Source of the DNA: Lachnospiraceae bacterium UBA3820
GTDB lineage: Bacteria > Bacillota > Clostridia > Lachnospirales > Lachnospiraceae
Assembly: GCA_002369325.1 (NCBI GenBank)
Contig: DFDU01000118.1
Span: forward strand, 17,989-31,245
Direction of reading: 5' to 3'
Length of the DNA stretch: 13,257 nt
Each line of letters starts with the position of its first letter. The stretch's first letter is position 1. Of the stretch, positions 1 through 6,761 are shown one piece after another. The notes beneath the pieces were generated by a model. The model saw nothing but the letters and a program-made list of their open reading frames with translations, had not been told where the DNA came from and searched no databases. A program made the position numbers and the translations under genes.

Positions 1-1478
1 ATTTCCGGAGGTTCACCGTTGCTGCCCTGGTTCATTTCCGGAGAATCGCCGTCCGGCGTATTTGAGTTGTTACCTGATGCGCTTTCAGATACAATTTCTA
101 TGGCTTCACCGGTTGAAGAAGAACCGTCGGTATATGCCTGTCCGTTTACATATAAGGTATGGCCGTTAAGGTTGATACAGCCCTTGTCACAGGTAAGTGA
201 GGTTATATATGAGTCTGCGGTAAGAGTCCAGGTAGAAGTGCTGTCAAGTTCGACATATACTTCACCTGCTTTTCCGTCTTCATTTATGGAGCCTGCAAAA
301 GTGCTTTCCTTGGTAAGATAAAGGTTTAGTGCCGATACATCATCTACGGAAATATCACCGTTAATTTCCTGTTTTGTTGCGGTTAAGGTTACTTTTCCGC
401 CGTTCGAACCGCTGTTGCCCCAGCCTGCGGCTTCAGCTCTTAAAAATATTCCGTCAGAATCATTATTTGTTATTTTAACATCATTTAAATCTATCGTGCA
501 GGCGGTGTTGTTGACGAAGAATATATCTCCGTTTGCATTTGTAAGTGAGCCACCGGTCATATTGAACGAAGATGTTCCGCTTGTTGCATCACCTGACATT
601 GATTGATATATCATAACAGCCTGATATACATCGGATTTATCACTGTTTTTGGTGTTGTTATCGGCTATTAACTCACAGTTGTTTAAAGTAACCGAATTTT
701 TGCCTTCCACAACGACGCCCTGTGAGGCGGTTGATTCAAGGTAAGAATCTGAAACGGTTATATCTGCAGTTGAGTAAATAACAGGTGATCCGGTTCCTTC
801 GGTTTTATAGTATCCTCCGTTAACATTTACTGTCCCGCCACCGCGATCGGAACGAATAGCTGCCGAAGAATTCCCCGTTGTGTTTATTGTCAGGTTGCTT
901 GCGTTCATTGTTCCACCGCCTGTTGTCATCAGACCGCCCGAACAGTTGCCGGCAGTTTCTATAACGGAGTCGGAAATGTTTATAGTGGTTCCTTCGCCGT
1001 ATGAAAATACACCGTTGGCATGTTTTCCGTCGGTTTTAACATATATACCTGAAAGAGTAAGGGTTGCACCGTTTGTTGCAAATATTGCTGCATTTTCGCC
1101 GTAGAAATCTGCTTCGTCGCCGTCAGCCTCACCGGTCTTTACAACTTCTATATCAGAATACTCTGCGGTTTCGCCGTCAGCCTCTATGGCATGTGTTCCG
1201 TCGCCTGTGTCTTCATAAGTCTCATTAATGGTTAAATCTGATTTTGAAAGATAATTCCCCGATGACGTTTCATTGGATTCCGATTTTTCCGTATCAGAGG
1301 AATTATCATCCGAAGTGTTATTTTCTGCAGATTCCACAGAAACCTCGGAAGTGCCTGATGTGGTAATGTCCTTTTTGGCTCCACAACCCCAAAGGCTTGT
1401 CGTAAGTAAGCTTCCCACAAGGAAAAGAGCAAGGCTGTTTTTTATGGTCTTATCATTTGTTTTATTTTTAATTATCAT
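1..1478 (-). CDS. Secreted beta-helix lipoprotein, carbohydrate-binding/adhesin-like (partial, C-terminus off the left edge)
   Basis: The frame is open from an ATG at 1478 to the window edge: 492 codons and no stop. The start follows AAGGAGG (1493-1487) with an 8-nt spacer. Residues about 14-31 form a lipoprotein signal peptide ending in the lipobox L29-W-G-C32, so the mature protein should be anchored on the outer membrane face through Cys32. Residues 37-75 are a Ser/Thr/Glu/Asp linker. From about 80 to 460 the chain is built of short beta-strand turns rich in Gly, Asn, Thr, Ser and Asp (for example ATLTLSGIYVKTDG, GGTMNASNLTINTTGN, NSVTLNNCEL), the pattern of a right-handed parallel beta-helix. 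Residues 461 on are a low-complexity Ser/Asn/Pro/Glu tail ending GEPPE. It resembles beta-helix lipoproteins of Clostridia, some annotated as carbohydrate-binding (Cthe_2159-like). That placement is from memory of the family. Ligand is unknown; polysaccharide binding or adhesion is inference. Confidence 0.75.
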   Translation of the reverse strand, partial: MIIKNKTNDKTIKNSLALFLVGSLLTTSLWGCGAKKDITTSGTSEVSVESAENNTSDDNSSDTEKSESNETSSGNYLSKSDLTINETYEDTGDGTHAIEADGETAEYSDIEVVKTGEADGDEADFYGENAAIFATNGATLTLSGIYVKTDGKHANGVFSYGEGTTINISDSVIETAGNCSGGLMTTGGGTMNASNLTINTTGNSSAAIRSDRGGGTVNVNGGYYKTEGTGSPVIYSTADITVSDSYLESTASQGVVVEGKNSVTLNNCELIADNNTKNSDKSDVYQAVMIYQSMSGDATSGTSSFNMTGGSLTNANGDIFFVNNTACTIDLNDVKITNNDSDGIFLRAEAAGWGNSGSNGGKVTLTATKQEINGDISVDDVSALNLYLTKESTFAGSINEDGKAGEVYVELDSTSTWTLTADSYITSLTCDKGCINLNGHTLYVNGQAYTDGSSSTGEAIEIVSESASGNNSNTPDGDSPEMNQGSNGEPPE

Positions 1479-1549
1479 ATGTACTACCTCCTTATTTTTA
1501 ATTAAGAATAAATCCGAACTGCTGCTTGTTTTATCCTTCTCATGTGTTA

Positions 1550-1580
1550 ACTATATAATGTGAACCTTAGGCGAACCTTA
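1550..1580 (-). promoter_or_regulatory. Activator-type promoter of the lipoprotein gene with TAAGGTTC direct repeats
   Basis: On the minus strand TAAGGTTC occurs twice (1580-1573 and 1569-1562) with an exact 11-bp period, one helical turn. A -10-like TATAGT lies at 1555-1550. The -35 position 17 bp upstream reads AGGTTC, far from TTGACA, and falls inside the distal repeat. Direct repeats at 11 bp overlapping a poor -35 are the usual layout of OmpR/PhoB-family activator sites. The predicted leader is about 65 nt. The sites are seen; the regulator family is inference, and no response regulator gene is in the window. Confidence 0.5.
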
Positions 1581-1612
1581 AGTAAAAAAATTTTTTAAAG
1601 TTTTGATGTGTA

Positions 1613-1641
1613 TTGTTTTTATAGGCGTGCTATATTATAAT
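1613..1641 (+). promoter_or_regulatory. Sigma-A-type promoter for the HAD gene
   Basis: TTGTTT (1613-1618), a 17-bp spacer and TATAAT (1636-1641), giving a predicted transcript start near 1648 and a leader of about 40 nt ahead of the ATG at 1687. It is divergent from the lipoprotein promoter, about 60 bp away. Confidence 0.6.
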
Positions 1642-1686
1642 AAATATATATTTTTGCGGATTTTAAACATCAGATAAGGATAAAAT

Positions 1687-2466
1687 ATGAACATAAAGTT
1701 GATTGCTCTTGATATGGATGGGACACTCCTTGACAGTAAAAAAAATCTTCCGTCGGATTTTATCCCGTGGGTTAAGTCACATCCCGAAATTATGACTGTT
1801 ATTGCAAGCGGAAGGCAATATCATACACTCGCAAAAGATTTTTATATGTTAAAAAACGAGCTTATGTTTATTGCCGAAAACGGTGGACTTGTTTTAAAGA
1901 ATGATGAAATCATTTATAAAAACGAAATGAAGAAAGAGGACATAAAAACATGTCTGGACATTGTCGTTAAGCATCCTGATATGACTCCTGTTTTATGCGG
2001 GGTAAAATCGGCATATATGCCAAAGGCAGAGCCGGAGATATTTAAACAGGTGGATATGTACTATGTCAACCTTGAGGTAGTTGATAACATTTACGATTGT
2101 ATAGAAAAAGACAGTATATTAAAGCTTGCTGTTAATATCAAAAACTTTGGGGCGGAACGTTCAATGCCGGTTTTTTCGGTCCTTGAAAAGCATTTGAAGC
2201 CGGTTTTATCGGGTGACAGCTGGATAGATTTGTCAAATGCATCTGTCAATAAGGGCGAAGCAGTTAAGGCTATATTAAATAAATACGGAATTGACAGGAA
2301 AAATGCCATGTCTTTCGGAGATTATTTAAATGATTATGAACTCATACAAGCCTGCGAAGAAAGCTATTGTATGGAAAACGGTCATCCGGACTTGAAAAAA
2401 ATAGCAAAATATACGGCAGATACAAATGATAATGATGGGGTTATGAAAATATTGAGAAATTTGTAA
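1687..2466 (+). CDS. Cof-type HAD-superfamily hydrolase (sugar/nucleotide phosphatase-like)
   Basis: A 259-residue protein of the usual Cof/IIB size. All four HAD motifs are visible. Motif I is ALDMDGTLLD, with nucleophile D9 and acid/base D11. Motif II is VIASGRQ (S41). Motif III is K189 in NKGEAVKAIL. Motif IV is GDYLND, with Mg-binding D212 and D216. The insert between motifs II and III is the alpha/beta cap of type IIB enzymes. These are cytoplasmic Mg-dependent phosphatases that act on sugar phosphates, flavin or pyridoxal phosphates. The substrate cannot be read from sequence. The start is supported by AAGGA (1676-1680) at 6-nt spacing. The coiled-coil gene follows 64 nt downstream on the same strand with no terminator between, so the two are probably co-transcribed. 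Confidence 0.9.
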   Translation: MNIKLIALDMDGTLLDSKKNLPSDFIPWVKSHPEIMTVIASGRQYHTLAKDFYMLKNELMFIAENGGLVLKNDEIIYKNEMKKEDIKTCLDIVVKHPDMTPVLCGVKSAYMPKAEPEIFKQVDMYYVNLEVVDNIYDCIEKDSILKLAVNIKNFGAERSMPVFSVLEKHLKPVLSGDSWIDLSNASVNKGEAVKAILNKYGIDRKNAMSFGDYLNDYELIQACEESYCMENGHPDLKKIAKYTADTNDNDGVMKILRNL

Positions 2467-2530
2467 TTTGCCAATTGGGAAGGTACATCAGGTTAAATTA
2501 AATCAAAAGCTTTATTTATGGGGGCGTGCT

Positions 2531-3211
2531 ATGAATATTTTTAAGTATATATCATCCAATATCGTAAAGTGGTGGCAGATACATATCACGCCGATACTTC
2601 AGATTAACAATAACAAAAGAGGGCGCGGCCGTTTTGTGGGAGGAGACGGAACTCTCGAAACTCAATATGATGAGCAGGCGGCAGTGAAGGCTGAAAAAAT
2701 TGAGGAAGAAGAAGCAAAGAAAGCCAAAATACAGGCAGAGGAAGAAACTTTGGCCGCTTATGAAAAACAGAGTAAAATCAACTCCGATATATTAAATAAT
2801 AAGATTCCTGAGGGAACCTCGACGGATGCTATGGAGGTGCTTAATCGTATTAACCGTGAAAAGGAGGAGGCTCGAAAGAGGGCGATTGAAAAGCAGTGGA
2901 AACAGCGTGAGGAGGAAGAACGAATTGCGGCTATCATGAATTCCAATAAGGTTGATGTCGGAGCATTTATAGAAGAGGGAAAGCATAAGGCAAAGGAACA
3001 GGAAGCCGAGCCGGATATAAGCATTGATAAACCTGAAGAAGCAAATATTGATATAAAAGAGGAGGTTGCAGATGCGGGTGCAACTGATGAGCAATTAAGA
3101 CGTGCACAGGAAATAATCGACAGACTTAATCGCGAGGCTGCGGAGGATGAAGCAAAAAAACAGGCAGAGATAGATGCCGCTAAGCAGCAGGCAAGGGAAG
3201 CAGGGTTATAA
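2531..3211 (+). CDS. Hypothetical highly charged coiled-coil protein
   Basis: Not a family I recognise. From the ATG at 2531 the protein has 226 residues. An N-terminal amphipathic, aromatic segment (MNIFKYISSNIVKWWQIHIT) is followed by a basic Gly/Arg patch (NKRGRGRF, about 28-35). Almost continuous Glu/Lys/Ala/Gln helix then runs from about 46 to the end, predicted as coiled coil, with breaks near residues 85-100 and 145-185. There is no signal peptide, and no catalytic motif is visible. An in-frame TTG at 2468, two bases after the HAD stop, would add 21 residues but has no ribosome binding site. The ATG has a G-rich stretch (GGGGGCG) at about the right distance, so it is preferred, though not securely. 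The N-terminus could bind the membrane face or nucleic acid; this is a guess from composition. Confidence 0.65.
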   Translation: MNIFKYISSNIVKWWQIHITPILQINNNKRGRGRFVGGDGTLETQYDEQAAVKAEKIEEEEAKKAKIQAEEETLAAYEKQSKINSDILNNKIPEGTSTDAMEVLNRINREKEEARKRAIEKQWKQREEEERIAAIMNSNKVDVGAFIEEGKHKAKEQEAEPDISIDKPEEANIDIKEEVADAGATDEQLRRAQEIIDRLNREAAEDEAKKQAEIDAAKQQAREAGL

Positions 3212-3229
3212 TAATATACAGAGTAATTA

Positions 3230-3275
3230 AAAACGGGAACGGCACTTTGATAAGCAAGCAGCCGTTCCCGTTTTT
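3230..3275. terminator. Rho-independent terminator between convergent genes, probably bidirectional
   Basis: A perfect 14-bp stem, AAAACGGGAACGGC (3230-3243) pairing with GCCGTTCCCGTTTT (3261-3274), with a 17-nt loop. T-runs follow on the plus strand and A-runs flank the other side, so it can stop transcription from the coiled-coil gene and from the symporter gene, which ends at 3288. Confidence 0.9.
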
Positions 3276-3287
3276 ATTGATTTGATT

Positions 3288-4667
3288 TTAATTATTTTTT
3301 TCTTTTCCGAAGCATAATGATAATAAAGAAACAACAAGCGATACCCCCATACCGATTAATGAAAAGTATGATAGAAGCTTGGAGGAAACACCCCAGGATA
3401 TAAGTGTATCAGGTAAAAATGCACCGGCAAGTCCGAATAGTCCGCCGATTATAACTGCCGCATACCAAAGAATTTTTTTGATTGGTCGTTTGCCGTATGC
3501 AAGTATGGCAACAAGAAGAGGAAAAATAACACCGGGAGTGTATATTGAATAAGCATTTGTCAAAAGTGTTATAATGTCACTGCTTCCGCTTATTGCAAAC
3601 ACAGTTGAAAGAAAACCTATTACCGCAACTGTAATTCTTACGAGAACAACGCTGTCTTTTTTGAGAATATCTTTAACAAATATACTGGATGCATTGACGA
3701 GGCATGTGTCCGTTGAAGAAAGAATAGCGGAAAGCAGTCCGAAGATAAGCAATATGCCGACAAATTTCGGTACTATTCCAATCACATACATTAAAGCTTT
3801 ACTGTTGTTTAATTCTTCGGAAGAAATATTATATCTTACCCACATTCCGATAAGTGTAATGATAAATGCAAATAAGAATAACAGTATTCCGGCTATGAGA
3901 GAGGATCGTCTGGCTGTGTCTTTATTCTTTGAGATGAAATTACGTGAAATAATATCGGGTCCGAGAAAATATACTCCACCTATAACAAAAAACTGTGTAA
4001 AAAGATTAATCGGACGATAATTTTCATTTAAAAGTTCTATGTTTCCTATAATGCTCAGGTTATATTTGCTGTGTGTGACATAGAGATAAATAAAGCATAT
4101 TAGTATACCGATGACTATAATATAAAATTGGATTCGATCCGTTTTAATAACGGAAAGTTGACCGCCAATTAACGTATAGATTATTATAATGGCCGAAACC
4201 ATTGAAAATATTAGCTTGCTGTTTTTGCCGAGTGCAAAGGAAATGATTCCGTTCATGGCAACAAGCTGTCCTGCGATTACACCTATCCAGGATATAACGA
4301 TTATAACAGCCAGAAGCTTTTCGGCACCGACACCGACTATTTTTCCTGCCATATCCGGAAGTGTTACAGCGTCAAAGTTTCGTATTTTTTCGGATATTAT
4401 GAAGGATTGAAGAATAAGTCCGATACCGCCGAAGGCAAGCCACCATATACCAGGAAAGCCAATATTGTAAACTGTGTCGGTTATGCCTATTGTTGTGGAT
4501 GCTCCGATTATGGTTGCAAGAAGTGTCATAGTTACGGCATACCCGCTTTGGCTTTTTCCGGCAGCGGCATAATCGTTAAAGTTTTTGATTTTTTTAATAT
4601 TCAGGATACCTATGCCAAGAAAAACCAAAATATAAACAATGAGTGCAAATAAAAATAAAGAATTCAT
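3288..4667 (-). CDS. Sodium:solute symporter (SSS family)
   Basis: A 459-residue, very hydrophobic protein with about 12-13 predicted membrane helices, typical of SSS transporters, which use the Na+ gradient to import small solutes. The N-terminal portion is diagnostic: an extracellular-start helix, a polar loop (NFNDYAAAGKSQSGYAV), then a TM segment with LLATIIGASTTIGITDTVY and a Gly/Trp-rich GFPGIWWLAFGGIGLI. A later segment, LLSAILSSTDTCLVNASSIF, matches the conserved Ser/Thr-rich helix near the Na+ site. The substrate is not readable; relatives carry proline, pantothenate or other solutes. The start at 4667 has GAGG (4679-4676) at 8-nt spacing. The gene stands alone, divergent from ddl with 201 bp between the starts. 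Transport of a cell-wall amino acid would be pure speculation from that position. Confidence 0.9.
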   Translation of the reverse strand: MNSLFLFALIVYILVFLGIGILNIKKIKNFNDYAAAGKSQSGYAVTMTLLATIIGASTTIGITDTVYNIGFPGIWWLAFGGIGLILQSFIISEKIRNFDAVTLPDMAGKIVGVGAEKLLAVIIVISWIGVIAGQLVAMNGIISFALGKNSKLIFSMVSAIIIIYTLIGGQLSVIKTDRIQFYIIVIGILICFIYLYVTHSKYNLSIIGNIELLNENYRPINLFTQFFVIGGVYFLGPDIISRNFISKNKDTARRSSLIAGILLFLFAFIITLIGMWVRYNISSEELNNSKALMYVIGIVPKFVGILLIFGLLSAILSSTDTCLVNASSIFVKDILKKDSVVLVRITVAVIGFLSTVFAISGSSDIITLLTNAYSIYTPGVIFPLLVAILAYGKRPIKKILWYAAVIIGGLFGLAGAFLPDTLISWGVSSKLLSYFSLIGMGVSLVVSLLSLCFGKEKNN

Positions 4668-4726
4668 TTAAAGTACCTCGTATAATTTAAAAAAATTTTG
4701 ATGTTAATAAATAAAGCGACTTTAAC

Positions 4727-4755
4727 AGTATATATTGTAAAAATAATATTGTCAA
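4727..4755 (-). promoter_or_regulatory. Strong sigma-A-type promoter for the symporter gene
   Basis: On the minus strand, TTGACA (4755-4750), a 17-bp spacer and TATACT (4732-4727). The leader is about 50 nt. The -35 lies within the left arm of the inverted repeat at 4750-4779. Confidence 0.7.
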
Positions 4756-4779
4756 CTATAATATAAAATATGGTTGACA
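4750..4779. repeat. Inverted repeat in the symporter/ddl divergent promoter region, possible operator
   Basis: TGTCAAC (4750-4756) and GTTGACA (4773-4779) form perfect 7-bp arms separated by 16 bp. The left arm contains the symporter -35. The right arm contains a second TTGACA on the plus strand that has no TATAAT-like partner 16-18 bp downstream, so it is not an obvious promoter. Either it is an operator with half-sites about two turns apart, or two -35-like sequences face each other by chance. Confidence 0.4.
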
Positions 4780-4802
4780 TTTGAGACACATTGCGGTTGC
4801 GA

Positions 4803-4831
4803 TTGAACTTATGAAAAAAATGGGGTATAAT
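4803..4831 (+). promoter_or_regulatory. Sigma-A-type promoter for ddl
   Basis: TTGAAC (4803-4808), a 17-bp spacer and TATAAT (4826-4831). The expected start is near 4838, giving a leader of about 30 nt that contains the AAAGAGG ribosome binding site (4854-4860). Confidence 0.7.
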
Positions 4832-4868
4832 TGCATATAATATCAAGAATAAGAAAGAGGAAATAATT

Positions 4869-5936
4869 ATGTCTAAAAAAAATCTTGCTGTAATATTCGG
4901 TGGTCGCTCATCCGAGCATGAGGTATCCTGTATATCCGTTGTAACGGTTGCTAAAGCCGTAGATACTTCAAAATATAATATATTTCTTGTCGGAATAACC
5001 AAGGACGGAAGCTGGCTTAAGGCTGACAGTATAGAGGCTATTGAAGACGGAAGCTGGCGTGACAGTAATGCAAGAGCATATATTTCGCCGGATACAAAGG
5101 GAGAGTTGATAATTGATGAAAACGGAAGTAATACATATGTTAAGCTTGATGTGATATTCCCTGTGCTTCATGGTATGTACGGAGAAGACGGAACCATACA
5201 GGGACTGTTTGAAATGGCAGATATACCTTATGTAGGTTGTGGAGTATTTGCATCTGCCGCATCTATGGATAAGTTTTATACAAAGCTTGTTGTTGATACT
5301 CTTGAAAACATCAGACAGGCAGTATATGTGCCGGTATTAAGAGATCAGCTTGAAGATATGGATAAGGTTATAGCAAGAGTTGAGGAAAGACTCGCATATC
5401 CCGTGTTTGTAAAGCCTTCAAAGGCCGGTTCATCAAAAGGCGTAAGCAAAGCAACAGACAGAGCTTCTCTTATAGAAGGACTTAAGGAAGCTTCTTTGCA
5501 TGATTATAAGATTCTGGTTGAAGAGGCAATCGTGGGAAGAGAGCTTGAATGCGGAGTCCTTGGTTACGGTGATGATGCAAAGGCTTCGGGTGTCGGTGAA
5601 ATACTTGCCGCAGAGGAAGCTGCTTTCTATGATTTTGATGCAAAATACAACAATGCGGATTCAAAAACCGTTATAAAACCTGAGCTTCCTGAGGGCAAGG
5701 AAGAGGAAATAAGACAGGATGCGTTAAGGATATTTAAGGCTCTTGACGGATTTGGCCTATCAAGAGTTGATTTCTTCCTTGAAAAGGATACAAATTGCGT
5801 TGTATTCAATGAAATCAATACACTTCCGGGTTTTACAAGCATAAGCATGTATCCTATGCTTTGGAATGCCAAGGGATATGATATTAAGAAATTGGTAGAA
5901 ACACTTATTGAGATGGCAGTTGAAAGACCAAGATAA
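4869..5936 (+). CDS. ddl: D-alanine--D-alanine ligase
   Basis: A 355-residue ATP-grasp ligase that joins two D-Ala to make the dipeptide added to the peptidoglycan precursor by MurF, in the cytoplasm. The N-terminal domain has GGRSSEHEVSCIS, with the first D-Ala-binding E16 and S20. HGMYGEDGTIQGL (101-113) and ASAASMDK (128-135) are family signatures. The central ATP-grasp part has VKPSKAGSSKGV (181-192). The omega-loop FYDFDAKYNNADSKT (253-267) keeps the Tyr (Y260) that favours D-Ala-D-Ala over D-Ala-D-Lac, where Phe is typical. The Mg/ATP end has RVDFF (299-303) and NEINTLPGFTSIS (314-326). Length is normal for the family. It lies apart from any murF, in its own transcription unit. VanC/VanG-like D-Ser specificity looks less likely but cannot be fully excluded by eye. 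Confidence 0.95.
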   Translation: MSKKNLAVIFGGRSSEHEVSCISVVTVAKAVDTSKYNIFLVGITKDGSWLKADSIEAIEDGSWRDSNARAYISPDTKGELIIDENGSNTYVKLDVIFPVLHGMYGEDGTIQGLFEMADIPYVGCGVFASAASMDKFYTKLVVDTLENIRQAVYVPVLRDQLEDMDKVIARVEERLAYPVFVKPSKAGSSKGVSKATDRASLIEGLKEASLHDYKILVEEAIVGRELECGVLGYGDDAKASGVGEILAAEEAAFYDFDAKYNNADSKTVIKPELPEGKEEEIRQDALRIFKALDGFGLSRVDFFLEKDTNCVVFNEINTLPGFTSISMYPMLWNAKGYDIKKLVETLIEMAVERPR

Positions 5937-5957
5937 GTAATTGAATGGCGGATTGTG

Positions 5958-6006
5958 CAATATTAACAAATATAGTTGTTAAATATTGGCAAAAATTGCA
6001 ATTTTT
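5958..6006 (+). terminator. AT-rich hairpins downstream of ddl, possible weak terminator
   Basis: Two adjacent inverted repeats: CAATATTAACAA (5958-5969) against TTGTTAAATATTG (5976-5988), 12 bp with one bulged base and a 6-nt loop; then the perfect palindrome AAAAATTGCAATTTTT (5991-6006) ending in a T-run. Low GC makes this a weak stop. The second element touches the -35 of the next promoter and could instead be an operator. Confidence 0.35.
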
Positions 6007-6007
6007 C

Positions 6008-6036
6008 TTGAAATCTGATTCGAAATACTATATAAT
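6008..6036 (+). promoter_or_regulatory. Strong sigma-A-type promoter for the small membrane-protein gene
   Basis: TTGAAA (6008-6013), exactly 17 bp, then TATAAT (6031-6036). The predicted leader is about 75 nt and ends in AAGGAG (6104-6109). Only a five-base inverted repeat (AACAG/CTGTT, near 6047-6060) is seen in that leader, not a recognised riboswitch. Confidence 0.75.
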
Positions 6037-6116
6037 TCATTTTGTAACAGTAACCTGTTTTCAGATTATTAGGATAACGGATTACGAGAATAAAAAGATA
6101 AAAAAGGAGAATAACT

Positions 6117-6542
6117 ATGGATAATGGTATGCAGCCGGGAAACGAGTTCCCACAGGGCGATTTCCAGCCACAGGAAGATCTGGCACCACAGGGCGGTAAG
6201 AAGACCGGTTTAATCATCGGTATTGCTGCAGCAGCAGTAGTTGTAGTTGCACTTGTCGTTTGCTTCGCTTTGGGTCTTTTCTCAAGCAAGAACGGTAAAT
6301 ATGTATGCGAGGACTACGCATCATTTGGTGTAGAGATGACTCTTGAGGTTAAGGGAAGCAAGTTTACTCTTTCCATGAGTGCTTTCGGTGAATCTGAAAC
6401 TACTAAAGGAACTATCAAGTTCAAGGGTAACAAGGTTGAGCTTACTTCTGATGGATCTACTATCGAGGGAACTTACAGCAAGAAGGACAAGACCATAAGC
6501 ATTGAAGAAGATGGTATGGCATTGGTCTTCAAGAAGAAGTAA
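6117..6542 (+). CDS. Small single-pass membrane protein with an extracytoplasmic beta-rich domain, function unknown
   Basis: A 141-residue protein. Residues 1-27 are Gln/Pro/Gly/Asp-rich and soluble. K28-K29 precede one membrane helix (about 31-54, rich in Ala/Val/Ile), giving N-in, C-out topology. Residues 59-141 form a compact domain of alternating strands (GKYVCEDY, MTLEVKGSKFTLSMS, TTKGTIKFKGNKVELT, GTYSKKDKTISIE, ALVFKKK), resembling a small antiparallel beta-sandwich or lipocalin-like fold; I cannot name the family. There is one extracytoplasmic Cys (C64). Codon use differs from its neighbours: Lys is nearly always AAG, and GGT and TTC are common, as in highly expressed genes. This fits the near-consensus promoter, AAGGAG at 7-nt spacing, and its own terminator. 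Start and frame are secure; the role is unknown. Confidence 0.85.
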   Translation: MDNGMQPGNEFPQGDFQPQEDLAPQGGKKTGLIIGIAAAAVVVVALVVCFALGLFSSKNGKYVCEDYASFGVEMTLEVKGSKFTLSMSAFGESETTKGTIKFKGNKVELTSDGSTIEGTYSKKDKTISIEEDGMALVFKKK

Positions 6543-6560
6543 CTGCATAATTCAACATAA

Positions 6561-6600
6561 AAAGAAAGCCTTTGTTTTAAGAACAGGGGCTTTCTTTTTT
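6561..6600 (+). terminator. Rho-independent terminator of the small membrane-protein gene
   Basis: AAAGAAAGCC (6561-6570) pairs with GGCTTTCTTT (6588-6597), with partial further pairing (TGTT/AACA) inside, followed by a T-run reaching 6601. It lies 18 nt past the stop codon. Confidence 0.85.
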
Positions 6601-6625
6601 TGTCATGCAATAAGAAAAAATAAAG

Positions 6626-6654
6626 TAGTTTTATGAATGAAAAAGAGTTATAAT
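6626..6654 (+). promoter_or_regulatory. Candidate promoter for the polyphosphate phosphotransferase gene (weak -35)
   Basis: A clear TATAAT (6649-6654) is present, but the -35 position at 17 bp reads TAGTTT, a poor match. It is the best candidate after the upstream terminator. The leader would be about 100 nt. Confidence 0.4.
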
Positions 6655-6761
6655 ATATCTATAAGTAGCTTTTGGTTTAAAACATTGGGCAGAAGAAGGC
6701 AGCTTTGTATGCCGACGAAGCTTTGAACCGGCTCAATGATGGAAAAAAAGGGGGTATGCGG

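Noticed and set aside
1232..1432. A 66-codon minus-strand frame overlapping the lipoprotein gene
   Set aside because: It is out of frame with the lipoprotein ORF, which has the signal peptide, lipobox, ribosome binding site and 492 open codons.
2468..2530. TTG start for the coiled-coil gene directly after the HAD stop codon
   Set aside because: No ribosome binding site; the ATG at 2531 has a G-rich site and begins a more natural N-terminus. Not fully excluded.
3574..4020. A 148-codon open frame on the plus strand inside the symporter gene
   Set aside because: It lies opposite a clear membrane transporter; hydrophobic codons on one strand commonly leave the other open. No start signal is seen.
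6705..6761. TTG (6705) or ATG (6756) start for the polyphosphate phosphotransferase
   Set aside because: The TTG has no ribosome binding site, and the AGGGGG is only about 1 nt from the ATG at 6756 but 7 nt from the ATG at 6762.
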